A stretch of DNA of 43,499 nucleotides from Sphingomonas palustris (lineage in GTDB: Bacteria; Pseudomonadota; Alphaproteobacteria; Sphingomonadales; Sphingomonadaceae). The stretch is from the NCBI GenBank assembly GCA_026225215.1, contig JAMFSI010000060.1:1-43499 (forward strand), given 5' to 3'. The position numbers were made by a program, and so were the translations under genes. This document shows positions 8,492 through 16,657 of this stretch, piece after piece (position 1 is the stretch's first letter; each line of letters begins with the position of its first letter). The notes under the pieces are model-generated. The model was not told the origin of the DNA. It made no database searches and saw only the letters and a program-made list of their open reading frames with translations.

Positions 8492-9808
8492 TTAGGCTAT
8501 TCCGAACACCCGCTCGAAAATCCGATCTACCTGCGCAAAGTGGTAATCCAGATTAAAGCTCTGCGCCAACACCTCGGCCGGAATATGCGCCGACACCTCG
8601 GGATCACCCTGCAGCAATTCCAGCAGCGACAGCGCCCCGTCCGATTCCCACACCTTCATCGCATTGCGTTGAACCAAACGATAGCTGTCCTCGCGGCTGA
8701 TGCCGGCCTGAGTCAGCGCCAGCAGCACGCGCTGCGAATGGACCAACCCGCCCATGCGGTCGAGATTGCGCTGCATGCGTTCGGGATAAATCAGCAGCTT
8801 GTCGATCACCCCGGTCAGGCGCCCCAGTGCGAAATCGAGGGTGATGGTCGCGTCGGGGCCGATGTAGCGTTCGACCGAGGAATGCGAGATATCGCGCTCA
8901 TGCCATAGCGCGACGTTCTCCAGCGCCGGCACCACCGCCGCGCGGACGACGCGGGCGAGGCCGGTGAGGTTTTCGGTCAGCACCGGGTTGCGCTTATGCG
9001 GCATCGCCGAACTGCCCTTCTGGCCGGGTGAGAAGTACTCTTCGGCCTCCAGCACTTCGGTGCGTTGCAGATGGCGCACTTCGGTGGCGAGGCGCTCGAT
9101 GCTGCTGGCGATCACGCCCAGCGTGGCGAAATACATCGCATGTCGGTCGCGCGGGATAACCTGGGTCGAGACCGGCTCGATGGCGAGGCCGAGCTTGTCG
9201 GCGACATATTCTTCTACCGAGGGATCGATATTGGCAAAGGTGCCGACCGCGCCCGATATCGCGCAAGTGGCGACTTCGGCGCGGGCATTGACGAGGCGCG
9301 CGCGGCAGCGGTCGAACTCGGCATAAGCCTGCGCCAGTTTGAGCCCGAAGGTGGTCGGTTCGGCATGGATGCCGTGGCTGCGGCCGATGGTGGGGGTGTA
9401 TTTATGCTCCAGCGCGCGGCGCTTGATCGCGGCGAGCAGCGCGTCGAGGTCGGCGAGGAGCAGGTCGGCGGCGTGGACCAGTTGCAGATTGAGCGTGGTG
9501 TCGAGCACGTCGGAGCTGGTCATGCCCTGATGCATGAAGCGCGCTTCATCGCCGACTTGTTCGGCCACCCAGGTGAGGAAGGCGATGACGTCATGCTTGG
9601 TCACCGCCTCGATGGCGTCGATCGCCGCGACATCGATTGTGGGATTGGTCGCCCACCAGTCCCACAGCGCCTTGCCCGCTGATGCGGGGACCACGCCGAG
9701 CTGTCCGAGCTTGTCGGTGGCATGGGCCTCGATCTCGAACCAGATGCGATAGCGCGCTTCAGGCTCCCAGATCGCGACCATGGCGGGGCGGGCGTAGCGG
9801 GGAACCAT
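8492..9808 (-). CDS. purB: adenylosuccinate lyase
   Basis: A 438-residue fumarase-superfamily enzyme acting twice in purine synthesis (SAICAR to AICAR, adenylosuccinate to AMP). The superfamily signature is visible as GSSAMPHKRNP, and the catalytic histidine region as GRSHGIHAEPTTFG. The frame is open upstream to 9868, but the ATG at 9808 (MVPRYARPAMVAIWEPE) matches the family N-terminus and has AAGGAG 7 bp before it. The gene's 3' end abuts a family A palindrome, and a long family B palindrome lies upstream. Confidence 0.97.
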   Translation of the reverse strand: MVPRYARPAMVAIWEPEARYRIWFEIEAHATDKLGQLGVVPASAGKALWDWWATNPTIDVAAIDAIEAVTKHDVIAFLTWVAEQVGDEARFMHQGMTSSDVLDTTLNLQLVHAADLLLADLDALLAAIKRRALEHKYTPTIGRSHGIHAEPTTFGLKLAQAYAEFDRCRARLVNARAEVATCAISGAVGTFANIDPSVEEYVADKLGLAIEPVSTQVIPRDRHAMYFATLGVIASSIERLATEVRHLQRTEVLEAEEYFSPGQKGSSAMPHKRNPVLTENLTGLARVVRAAVVPALENVALWHERDISHSSVERYIGPDATITLDFALGRLTGVIDKLLIYPERMQRNLDRMGGLVHSQRVLLALTQAGISREDSYRLVQRNAMKVWESDGALSLLELLQGDPEVSAHIPAEVLAQSFNLDYHFAQVDRIFERVFGIA

Positions 9809-9880
9809 GGGCAACTCCTTGGGGTGTGCTATGCGGGAGCCGCTAAGGCGCGGGGACAGGGAAGGCAAGGGCGGGGCGCG

Positions 9881-10027
9881 AATTCCTCCCCGGCACGGGG
9901 AGGGGGACCATGCGAAGCATGGTGGAGAGGGCCCGGCTATCCTTTAAGCGCTAAGCTGGGTTTGTGCAGTGACGTGGGCCCCCTCCACCAGCTTCGCTGG
10001 TCCCCCTCCCCGTGCCGGGGAGGAATT
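9881..10027. repeat. family B long palindrome
   Basis: Two arms of 52-54 bp that are almost perfect reverse complements: left starts AATTCCTCCCCGGCACGGGG and ends at GGGCCC; right starts GGGCCCCCTCCACC and ends GCCGGGGAGGAATT. Each arm has an internal hairpin (CCATGCGAAGCATGG on the left, CCAGCTTCGCTGG on the right). The centre of about 40 bp includes AAGCGCT. The last bases (10026-10028, tta) provide the stop codon of the NRDE gene on the minus strand. Confidence 0.92.
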
Positions 10028-10757
10028 AGGTGGGCCACGCAAAATTGATGGTGACTATACCCGTTTGCCGGGCCTCGGCATCGAAGCTGCGCTCGACAAT
10101 CACGCCTCGCCCATCCCGATCAATCGCCAGAACCGTGGAGCAGCGCGTACCATACTGCGAATCGCGGATGAATACCGAGGAAAAGCGCGCCTCGGGCTCC
10201 GGTCCTTCGTTGGCGGTCTCGGCCAGGGGAGTCGCATCGGCGAGGGCGGGAAACAGGGCAGTGACATTATCCGCCGGGCCGGCCAGCCAGTCCGTCACCC
10301 CGCTGCAAAGTTTTACCGTTTTCGGCCAGGGCTCATCATAACCGCCGTTCGACAAGCCATGGATGCCCGGCAATACCGCTAGTCGGGTATCGCCTGGTTG
10401 ATTGGTGAGAATATGTGCAGCGCCCGTATCGGCGCGGAACAGGTTGAACGGATTATATTCGGCGATCGGAATCCGCATCGGATCGGCGTCGCCCAGCAAT
10501 GACGTCACCAGCACCCCGCGCGAGGGCCGGTCGGGCTGGGGATATCCCGGCACCCGGTAATTGGTCACCAGCACGCTGCGCCCCTCGGGATTCACCCCTA
10601 GCCAGGTACCGCCCGAACGCAAATCGCGCCCGGCAATGATGCCATTCTCCCAGATATGCAGCGGTGCGGCGGGACGCTCGTGATATTCGTCGCGGTTCGC
10701 GGCGACGACGAGGCGCCAGCGGGGATGCGCATCCCAGGCGAAGGCGGCAACGCACAT
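10026..10757 (-). CDS. NRDE-family (TANGO2-like) protein
   Basis: A 243-residue protein with the NRDE/TANGO2 signature at the N-terminus: MCVAAFAW and ANRDEYHERPAAP (the NRDE tetrad at residues 21-24), then GGTWLGVNPEGR and the C-terminal DSQYGTRCSTVLAIDR. An N-terminal Cys2 after Met is typical and suggests an Ntn-type arrangement. The eukaryotic homologue has been linked to haem and lipid handling; the bacterial function is undefined. The stop codon is provided by the tip of a family B palindrome, so the insertion may have trimmed or extended the C-terminus. It starts 23 bp after radC on the same strand. Confidence 0.88.
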   Translation of the reverse strand: MCVAAFAWDAHPRWRLVVAANRDEYHERPAAPLHIWENGIIAGRDLRSGGTWLGVNPEGRSVLVTNYRVPGYPQPDRPSRGVLVTSLLGDADPMRIPIAEYNPFNLFRADTGAAHILTNQPGDTRLAVLPGIHGLSNGGYDEPWPKTVKLCSGVTDWLAGPADNVTALFPALADATPLAETANEGPEPEARFSSVFIRDSQYGTRCSTVLAIDRDGRGVIVERSFDAEARQTGIVTINFAWPT

Positions 10758-10780
10758 CAGAATGTTTTCGCTATGCGCAT

Positions 10781-11518
10781 TTAGATTAGGCCCTTGGCCT
10801 TCAGCGAGACATGCCCCTCGCGTCCGATGATGACATGATCATGGACGGTGATACCGAGCAACCGCCCGGCTTCGGCGATGCGGTTGGTGATCTGGATGTC
10901 GGCGCGGCTGGGTTCGGGCGAGCCCGAAGGGTGGTTATGGACAATGATGATCGCCGCCGCGCCGAGATCGAGCGCGCGGCGAATCACTTCGCGGGGATGG
11001 ATCGCCGCTTCGTCGATCGAGCCATCGCTGACGTGTTCGTCGCGGATCAGCCGGTTTTTGGTGTCGAGATAGAGCACGCGCACCCGCTCTATCGTCAGAT
11101 GGGCCATATCGATGGTGAGATAATCGATCAGCGCTTGCCAGGAACCCAGCACGGGTAAAGCAGTGACCTGGCTGCGTGCCAGCCGCCGCGCCGCCAATGC
11201 GACGATCCGCAGCGCCGCCGCGCTGGTCTCACCCATGCCGGGGTGACGCGCCAGCGCTGCCGGATCGGCGTTGAACACCCCCGCCAGCGATCCGAACTGC
11301 TTTAGCAAGGTGCGCGCGATCGGCTTGGTGTCGCGGCGCGGGATCGCGGTCATGAGCAGATATTCGATCACTTCATGATCGGCCAGTGCCTCGGCCCCGC
11401 CGTCGAGCAGGCGTTTGCGCAGCCGCGCGCGATGGCCCGAGGCGTCGTGGCCGGCCGGCTTTGTGTCGCCACCGGCATCTGCTGCCTCTTCGTTATCGAA
11501 CAGATGGCCGTTGGCCAC
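10781..11518 (-). CDS. radC: RadC-family JAB-domain protein
   Basis: A 245-residue protein. An N-terminal UPF0758 helix-hairpin-helix region (LADHEVIEYLLMTAIPRRDTKPIARTLL and HPGMGETSAAAL) is followed by an MPN/JAB metalloprotease-like domain with the HNHPSGSPEPSRAD motif (His, His and Asp as metal ligands). Despite the name, a DNA-repair role is not well supported in other bacteria. Translation starts at GTG 11518-11516 (VANGHLF), with AGGAGG placed 8-13 bp upstream. That Shine-Dalgarno falls at the point where a decayed tRNA-Arg sequence ends. Confidence 0.93.
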   Translation of the reverse strand: MANGHLFDNEEAADAGGDTKPAGHDASGHRARLRKRLLDGGAEALADHEVIEYLLMTAIPRRDTKPIARTLLKQFGSLAGVFNADPAALARHPGMGETSAAALRIVALAARRLARSQVTALPVLGSWQALIDYLTIDMAHLTIERVRVLYLDTKNRLIRDEHVSDGSIDEAAIHPREVIRRALDLGAAAIIIVHNHPSGSPEPSRADIQITNRIAEAGRLLGITVHDHVIIGREGHVSLKAKGLI

Positions 11519-11529
11519 GGTGTGCCCCT

Positions 11530-11583
11530 CCTGCGGCCCTCGGATTCGTAGTCTGTTGCTCTATCCCGCTGAGCTACGGGCGC
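11530..11583 (-). pseudogene. tRNA-Arg (ACG) remnant lacking the T-loop and 3' acceptor
   Basis: Read on the minus strand from 11583: acceptor 5' strand GCGCCCG, TA, a paired D-stem (GCTC / GAGC) around AGCGGGATA, then an anticodon arm with loop CTACGAA (anticodon ACG, Arg), variable bases and the first T-stem strand GCAGG. It then stops: instead of TTCGAAT, CCTGC and CGGGCGC come AGGGGCACACC and the radC GTG. The anticodon stem (ACAGA against TCCGA) has mismatches, which supports decay. The fragment cannot form a working tRNA. Confidence 0.8.
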
Positions 11584-11613
11584 AAGTGCTCACCCCCGGT
11601 TGACTTGACGAGA

Positions 11614-11649
11614 CCCCCCGCTTAAGGGGGCGGCGCCCAAGGCGGGGGG
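11614..11649. other. GC-rich hairpin between the divergent radC leader and atpI
   Basis: CCCCCCGC (11614-11621) and GCGGGGGG (11642-11649) form an 8-bp perfect stem enclosing a smaller GGGCG/CGCCC hairpin. The flanks are not a clear T-run on either strand, and it lies upstream of both neighbouring transcription units, so it is not called a terminator. Confidence 0.6.
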
Positions 11650-11687
11650 CTTTCGTTCATGCTATCCTCATGTAAAAGGATTGCAGC

Positions 11688-12008
11688 ATGAGCGACAAGC
11701 AACCAGCACAGGACCCTATCGCGGAGGACTCGCGGATCGAAGCGCTCGACGCGCGGCTCAAGGCCGCCAGAGAGCGCGAAGACCTGCGCGCCAACCCGGA
11801 TAAGGGCAAGGAGTCCAACGCGAATTACCAGCTCGGTAATCGCGTTCTGGCCGAATTGCTCGGGGGAATTGGTGGCGGCGCACTGATCGGATGGGTCATC
11901 GACCAATTCGGCAGGACGGCGCACTGGGGTCTGCTGGTGGTCATGATGCTAGGCATCGTGGTTGCCTTCAGGAACATTATCCGGATATCGAACCGGCGCC
12001 CTGATTGA
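11688..12008 (+). CDS. atpI: AtpI-like ATP synthase assembly protein
   Basis: A 106-residue protein. A charged N-terminal half (IEALDARLKAAREREDLRANPDKGKE) is followed by two membrane helices, about residues 53-72 (RVLAELLGGIGGGALIGWVID) and 80-97 (WGLLVVMMLGIVVAFRNII). This matches the AtpI/AtpQ family encoded first in alphaproteobacterial F0 operons and thought to aid c-ring or Mg2+-related assembly. AAAGGA lies 7 bp before the ATG. atpB follows 62 bp downstream. Confidence 0.85.
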   Translation: MSDKQPAQDPIAEDSRIEALDARLKAAREREDLRANPDKGKESNANYQLGNRVLAELLGGIGGGALIGWVIDQFGRTAHWGLLVVMMLGIVVAFRNIIRISNRRPD

Positions 12009-12070
12009 TCCCCTGGCGGGATTGGACGGGCGCTGTCGTGTGTGTTGAAGCATTCAAGAGGCAATAGCGC

Positions 12071-12862
12071 GTGGCAGAAGCGGGAAATGTCGATCCGATG
12101 CACCAGTTCACGATCGAGCCGATCCTCGGCACCGATCATTGGCAACTGCTCGGCCATAGCATCGCCTTTACCAACTCCGCTCTGTGGATGGCGATTTCGG
12201 TTTTTGCGCTGTGGATCTTCGTCTTTGGGGGTATGAAGCACCAGCTGGTGCCGGGTCGCTGGCAAATGGCGGTCGAGAGCATGACCGGCTTTGTCGATAA
12301 TCTGCTGGCCGCCAATGTCGGCCCTGCCGGGCGCAAATATGTGCCCTATATCTTCTCGCTGTTCATGTTCATCCTGTTTTGCAACGTGCTCGGCTTGTTG
12401 CCGCTGGGCCTGTTCGGTGCTCGCGCGCAGCCGTTCACCGTCACCAGCCATTTCACCGTGACCGGCGTGCTGGCGATCCTGTCGTTTTCGATCGTGCTGA
12501 TCGTCGGCTTTGCCAAGCATGGCTTTCATTTCTTCTCGCTGTTCGTGCCGCATGGCACGCCGATCTGGCTCTTGTGGCTGATCCCGGTGGTCGAGTTGAT
12601 TTCGTTCCTGGTGCGCCCGTTCAGTCTCGCACTGCGACTGTTCGTGGCGATGATGGCGGGCCATGTGCTGCTCGAGGTGCTGTCGAGCTTCGTCATCACC
12701 AGCACCAGTTCGGGTTTCCTGTGGGGCACGGTGGTCGGCATTCCCAGCTTCCTGCTGATGATCGCGATCTGCGCGCTGGAAATCCTGGTGGCCGGTATCC
12801 AGGCCTATGTCTTCGCGCTGTTGACCTCGTTGTATCTCAACGATGCCGAGAACCTGCACTGA
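12071..12862 (+). CDS. atpB: F0F1 ATP synthase subunit a
   Basis: A 263-residue integral membrane protein with five or six helices; it forms the proton half-channels of F0. The essential arginine lies in the helix with LVRPFSLALRLFVAMMAGH (the second Arg after FSLAL), a family signature. The start is GTG (12071), with AAGAGG about 10 bp upstream. It belongs to the atpI-B-E-F'-F operon; the F1 genes are not in the window, as is usual in alphaproteobacteria, where F0 and F1 operons are separate. Confidence 0.97.
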   Translation: MAEAGNVDPMHQFTIEPILGTDHWQLLGHSIAFTNSALWMAISVFALWIFVFGGMKHQLVPGRWQMAVESMTGFVDNLLAANVGPAGRKYVPYIFSLFMFILFCNVLGLLPLGLFGARAQPFTVTSHFTVTGVLAILSFSIVLIVGFAKHGFHFFSLFVPHGTPIWLLWLIPVVELISFLVRPFSLALRLFVAMMAGHVLLEVLSSFVITSTSSGFLWGTVVGIPSFLLMIAICALEILVAGIQAYVFALLTSLYLNDAENLH

Positions 12863-12913
12863 GTTTTCTTTCGAGTTTTGAACCTAATCTGATCTTTAAG
12901 AGGAGTTTTTGAT

Positions 12914-13144
12914 ATGGAACCTGCAAGCGCAAAGCTCATTGGCGCCGGTCTCGCTGCTATCGGTGCCGGCATGGCCGCCATCGGTGTGGGTAATGTCTTC
13001 GGTTCGTTCCTCGAAGGCGCGCTGCGCAATCCGGGCGCCGCTGATGGTCAGCAGGGCCGCCTGTTCATCGGCTTCGCCGCTGCCGAACTTCTCGGCTTGC
13101 TCTCCTTCGTGGTTTCGATGATCCTGATCTTCGTTGCCAAGTGA
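12914..13144 (+). CDS. atpE: F0F1 ATP synthase subunit c
   Basis: A 76-residue two-helix hairpin protein that forms the rotary c-ring. The glycine-rich first helix ([21 protein letters not shown]), the polar loop RNPGA and the second helix with the proton-carrying carboxylate E58 ([12 protein letters not shown]) are all visible. No Na+-type ligand set stands out, so proton coupling is expected. AGGAG lies 8 bp before the ATG at 12914. Confidence 0.97.
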   Translation: MEPASAKLIGAGLAAIGAGMAAIGVGNVFGSFLEGALRNPGAADGQQGRLFIGFAAAELLGLLSFVVSMILIFVAK

Positions 13145-13270
13145 AGAATACGGGCGCTCTGCTCGCCAGAGTGCCTGATTGAATGAACCGCGTAGCCGGC
13201 CGGGGATCGTCCCGACCGGCTACGAGCTGATTTGGTCGCAAGACCAATCGACCCAGAGCGGACCCGAACC

Positions 13271-13762
13271 ATGCCTCAGATCGCGCAGCTCGCCGAAACA
13301 TATGCCAGCCAGGTTTTCTGGTTGGCGATCTTTTTCGGCTTCACCTTTTTCGTCATCGGCCGGCACATGGTGCCCAAGGTGATGGCGACGGTGGAGCTGC
13401 GCGAACGGCAGATCGTCGATGACCTTGCCGCCGCAGAAGCCGCACGCAAGGCCGCTGACGCCGCGGAAGCGACTTGGAAAGTGGAAAGCACCCGCCAGCG
13501 TGGCGAGGCACATGCGCTGATCGCCAAGTCCAAGCTCGAAGCCGCCAAACATAGCGAAACCCGCCTGGCCGCTGCCGGCAAGGTGATCGATGCCCGCATC
13601 GCCGAAGCCGATGCCCGCATCGACGCGGCGCGCAGCAGCGCGCTGGCCGAACTCGAAGCCGTTGCCAGCGAAGCTGCCGGCGATATCGTTACCCGCGTGG
13701 CCGGAATTACCGTCGATGCCGGCGCCGCGCGCGCCGCAGTCAAGGAGGCGCTCCATGGCTGA
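13271..13762 (+). CDS. atpF': F0F1 ATP synthase subunit b'
   Basis: A 163-residue stalk subunit with one N-terminal membrane helix (about 13-31, VFWLAIFFGFTFFVIGRHM) and a long Ala/Glu/Lys-rich coiled coil. Alphaproteobacteria carry two different b-type subunits, b' and b, and this is the first of the pair. The ATG at 13271 is preferred over a TTG further upstream because homology starts with MPQIAQLAETYASQVFW. There are 126 bp between atpE and this gene, more than elsewhere in the operon. Its end overlaps atpF by 8 bp. Confidence 0.93.
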   Translation: MPQIAQLAETYASQVFWLAIFFGFTFFVIGRHMVPKVMATVELRERQIVDDLAAAEAARKAADAAEATWKVESTRQRGEAHALIAKSKLEAAKHSETRLAAAGKVIDARIAEADARIDAARSSALAELEAVASEAAGDIVTRVAGITVDAGAARAAVKEALHG

Positions 13763-14294
13763 TGCAGCCAGTCTGATCCTGCTCGCGGCTGGTGCCGCGT
13801 CCGAAGCCGCTGAGCCCAGTTCGCTGGGCCTGACCCCGCCGATGTGGGTGGCGCTGTCGATGGCAGTGCTGATCGCCGTCGCTTTGTATCTCAAGGTGCC
13901 CAAGATGCTCACTTCCGGGCTCGACGCGGGTATTGCCGAGATCAAGCAGCAGCTCGACGAGGCCAAATCTTTGCGCGCCGAAGCTGAAGCGCTGCGCCAG
14001 GAATATGCCGCCAAGATCGCCGGCGCCGAAAAAGACGCTGCAGCCATGCTCGATCATGCCCGCCACGAAGCCGACGCGATCATCGCCAAAGCCGAAACCG
14101 ATACCGCTGCGGTGATCACCCGCCGCGAGAAGATGGCGACCGACAAGATTGAAGCTGCCGAACTCGCCGCCATCGCTGCGTTGCGTGCCAAGACCGCCGA
14201 TGCCGCGACTGCCGCCGCGCGCGGGCTGATCGCAGCCAATCATAGTGCAGCGGCTGATAGCGCACTGGTCGATCAGGCCATCGCTGGAATTTGA
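13755..14294 (+). CDS. atpF: F0F1 ATP synthase subunit b
   Basis: A 179-residue stalk subunit: a short Ala-rich N-terminus, one membrane helix (about 30-46, WVALSMAVLIAVALYLK) and a long coiled coil (QQLDEAKSLRAEAEALRQEYAAKIAGAEKDA and on). The ATG overlaps the atpF' end by 8 bp and is preceded by AAGGAGG at 13742-13748, a strong ribosome binding site within the upstream gene. It is the last gene of the F0 operon. Confidence 0.94.
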   Translation: MADAASLILLAAGAASEAAEPSSLGLTPPMWVALSMAVLIAVALYLKVPKMLTSGLDAGIAEIKQQLDEAKSLRAEAEALRQEYAAKIAGAEKDAAAMLDHARHEADAIIAKAETDTAAVITRREKMATDKIEAAELAAIAALRAKTADAATAAARGLIAANHSAAADSALVDQAIAGI

Positions 14295-14308
14295 AGAGTG
14301 GAGGGCTT

Positions 14309-15280
14309 TTAGCCCCCCGAACCCGGCGCGGTAGGCACGGTTCGGCCGGCGGTGATCCGCACCACCTTGCGGTCATGCGGGGCGAAATCGTCGGGCGCGC
14401 GGTGCAGCGCGGTCAACTCATCCCAGACGACGAGATCGCCGGCTTGCCAGTGGTGGCGGTAGACGAAGCTGGTCGAGGCGACGTGGCGGCATAGCAAGCG
14501 GATGAGCGCATGGCTTTCCGCCCGCTTCAGCCCGACGAGATGCACGACATAGCCGGGATTGATAAACAGCGCTTTCCGCCCGGTTTCGGGATGGGTGATG
14601 ATCAGCGGCCATTCGCGCGGCGGATATTCGGCATCGAAGCGTTCCTCTGCGTCGGGGCCGTAAAGCGGCAGGTTGATGCCTTCCTTGAACCCCTCGGGCA
14701 CGATGTGGACTGCCTTGATGTCGGCTAGCCAAGCCTGCATCGTCGGCGATAGCGCGTCATAGGCCGCACACAAGCTGGAAAAGCTGGTGTCGCCGCCCAC
14801 CGGCGGAATGACCTCCGCTCGCAGTACCGCTGCCCTTGGCAGAAACGGCGTGAATGTGGAATCGCTGTGCCAACCATCGAATTCGCCGGAGATGGCAATG
14901 CCGCGCAAATCTTCGCGTTTGATGGCGGCGGCCGGTTTGGGGGCGGCAGGATCGTTGCTCTCCACCACCCGCGATTGCGGGGCAAATTTGATTGCAGGCT
15001 GATGCGCCCCGAGGAACTGAAACACCGCCAGCGGCTGTGGCTCGCCGAACAGCGCCGCCAGTCGCAATTGCGCTTCGGCGGTGGCTGGCTTGGCATTGCG
15101 GAAGACCAGCACGAAATATTTCGCGAAGGCTTCGCGGATCTGGCGCGCGATCCCAGGCGACAGATCGCAGCTGAGATCGACCCCCTCGATTTGTGCCCCG
15201 ATGGAGCCGGTCAGCGGTGTAACCGTCAGCCCGCTTGCCGGCTGTGTCTCATCCGTGGATATCGTGGCTGACGTTGCCAT
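14309..15280 (-). CDS. TauD/TfdA-family Fe(II)/2-oxoglutarate dioxygenase
   Basis: A 323-residue protein of the taurine/2,4-D dioxygenase family. The iron facial triad is visible as H-x-D in GWHSDSTF and a distal His in LHRAPDDF; the 2-oxoglutarate-binding Arg is in DRKVVRITAGR. The N-terminal TPLTGSIGAQIEGVDLS is a family hallmark. Family members hydroxylate taurine, sulfonates, alkyl sulfates or phenoxyacids, and the substrate cannot be decided from sequence. No sulfonate transporter or sulfur gene lies beside it. Convergent with atpF, 14 bp apart. Confidence 0.9.
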   Translation of the reverse strand: MATSATISTDETQPASGLTVTPLTGSIGAQIEGVDLSCDLSPGIARQIREAFAKYFVLVFRNAKPATAEAQLRLAALFGEPQPLAVFQFLGAHQPAIKFAPQSRVVESNDPAAPKPAAAIKREDLRGIAISGEFDGWHSDSTFTPFLPRAAVLRAEVIPPVGGDTSFSSLCAAYDALSPTMQAWLADIKAVHIVPEGFKEGINLPLYGPDAEERFDAEYPPREWPLIITHPETGRKALFINPGYVVHLVGLKRAESHALIRLLCRHVASTSFVYRHHWQAGDLVVWDELTALHRAPDDFAPHDRKVVRITAGRTVPTAPGSGG

Positions 15281-15400
15281 CGGTTTTTCTCCCCCGCTGC
15301 GAAAGCCTAGCGAGACTCTCGGCGTTGCGTGGCACTGTAACTTGACGCAACGCCGATGATCAATGGGAGTTTGGGCAACGGGGTTAGGTAGAGTTTTCCC

Positions 15401-16435
15401 TCAGCTATCCTTACCCTCATAAGCCTCGACCACTCGCCCGACGATCGGATGGCGCACCACATCCGCGACGGTAAACCGGGTCACGCCGATGCCTTCGACG
15501 CCTTCCAGACGCCGCACCGCATCGGCCAATCCGCTCTGGGCATCCCCGCCGGGGATATCGACCTGGCGGGGATCGCCGCAGACCACCATGCGGCTGTTCT
15601 GCCCGAAGCGGGTGAGGAACATCTTCATCTGCGCCTGGGTGGTGTTCTGGGCTTCGTCGAGGATGACGAAGGCATCGGCCAGCGTGCGCCCGCGCATGAA
15701 GGCGATCGGCGCGACCTCGATCTCGCCGCTGGCCATGCGCCGTTCGACTTGCTCGGGGGGCATGCAGTCGTAGAGCGCATCGTAAAGCGGGCGCAGGTAG
15801 GGATCGACCTTTTCCTTCATGTCGCCGGGCAGAAAGCCGAGCCGCTCGCCCGCCTCCACCGCCGGGCGGGATAGGATCAGGCGCTGGACGCTGCCGCTCA
15901 TCAATTGGCTGACCGCCTGGGCCACGGCGACATAAGTCTTGCCGGTACCTGCCGGCCCCAGCGCGAAGATAATGTCGTTCTTGGTCAGCGCCTGCATATA
16001 GCTGATCTGGGTGGCGGAGCGCGGCACGATGGTCTTGCGCCGGGTGCGGATCATGATCGGCGGGGCTTCGTGGTCGCCGGTGATGATGCCTTCAAGCATC
16101 GGCTCGCTCGACATGGCGATCAGCGATTCCACCGCGCCGGCATCGATATCGTGGCCCGCCAGCAAGCGATTCTGCAACCCTTTCAAGACATCGCGGGCCC
16201 GCGCCACCGCCTCCTCCGGGCCTTCGATCTGGATGCGATTGCCCCGCGCGGCGATATAGACGCCCAGGCGGGTCTCGATCTGCACCAGATTGGTATCGAA
16301 TTGCCCGAATACCGCGCCCAACATGGCGGGTTCGTCGAATTCGATTTCAGCCCGGGATCGGCGATTTTCATCGCGACGTGGGGCCGAGGGCGAAAAATGC
16401 GCCATTTCATGGGCGCGAGTTGTCTTACGGGCCAT
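15401..16435 (-). CDS. phoH: PhoH-family ATPase (YbeZ-like)
   Basis: A 344-residue protein with an N-terminal KH-like region (about 40-90) and a P-loop ATPase domain. Walker A is GPAGTGKT at 160-167, and Walker B is [10 protein letters not shown]. YbeZ/PhoH acts with the endoribonuclease YbeY in rRNA processing. In most proteobacteria ybeY follows directly; here the next genes are a dioxygenase and the F0 operon, so the pair is split, or ybeY lies elsewhere. Confidence 0.93.
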   Translation of the reverse strand: MARKTTRAHEMAHFSPSAPRRDENRRSRAEIEFDEPAMLGAVFGQFDTNLVQIETRLGVYIAARGNRIQIEGPEEAVARARDVLKGLQNRLLAGHDIDAGAVESLIAMSSEPMLEGIITGDHEAPPIMIRTRRKTIVPRSATQISYMQALTKNDIIFALGPAGTGKTYVAVAQAVSQLMSGSVQRLILSRPAVEAGERLGFLPGDMKEKVDPYLRPLYDALYDCMPPEQVERRMASGEIEVAPIAFMRGRTLADAFVILDEAQNTTQAQMKMFLTRFGQNSRMVVCGDPRQVDIPGGDAQSGLADAVRRLEGVEGIGVTRFTVADVVRHPIVGRVVEAYEGKDS

Positions 16436-16574
16436 GCGCTCCTTTCAAAGGGGGCGGAGTCGGCCCCCGCCACCAAGATAAGGCCCTGAATTTGACAAAC
16501 AAGCGACATGTTGCACTGCAAAAAAGAAAAACATGTGTAGGGTTTGAGGAACTGTCATCGCCCCACCGGGGGAT

Positions 16575-16616
16575 TTGGCAGTTGGAATTGGTGCCAAAAT
16601 ACCTAAGCTGGCTTAG
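16575..16616 (+). promoter_or_regulatory. two inverted repeats upstream of the PEP mutase-family gene
   Basis: TTGGCA at 16575-16580 and TGCCAA at 16592-16597 form a 6-bp inverted repeat with an 11-bp spacer. CTAAGC (16603-16608) and GCTTAG (16611-16616) form a second around TG. Both lie within 85 bp of the chosen ATG at 16658, where an operator would be expected. No regulator gene is adjacent. Confidence 0.45.
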
Positions 16617-16657
16617 CAATGACTCGCGGCGCCGAAGTCTCGATTGGGAGAGAACGA

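Noticed and set aside
11519..11590. Functional tRNA-Arg
   Set aside because: The T-loop and the 3' acceptor strand are absent and the anticodon stem is mismatched, so it is called a remnant.
11614..11649. Intrinsic terminator between radC leader and atpI
   Set aside because: A strong hairpin but no proper T-run on either strand, and no gene ends there; listed only as a hairpin.
11825..12859. Minus-strand frame of 344 codons opposite atpI and atpB
   Set aside because: Gln/His/Arg-rich antisense of certain membrane-protein genes, with no start signal.
14290..14316. Terminator between atpF and the TauD-like gene
   Set aside because: Only a 5-bp GGGCT/AGCCC stem without a following T-run.
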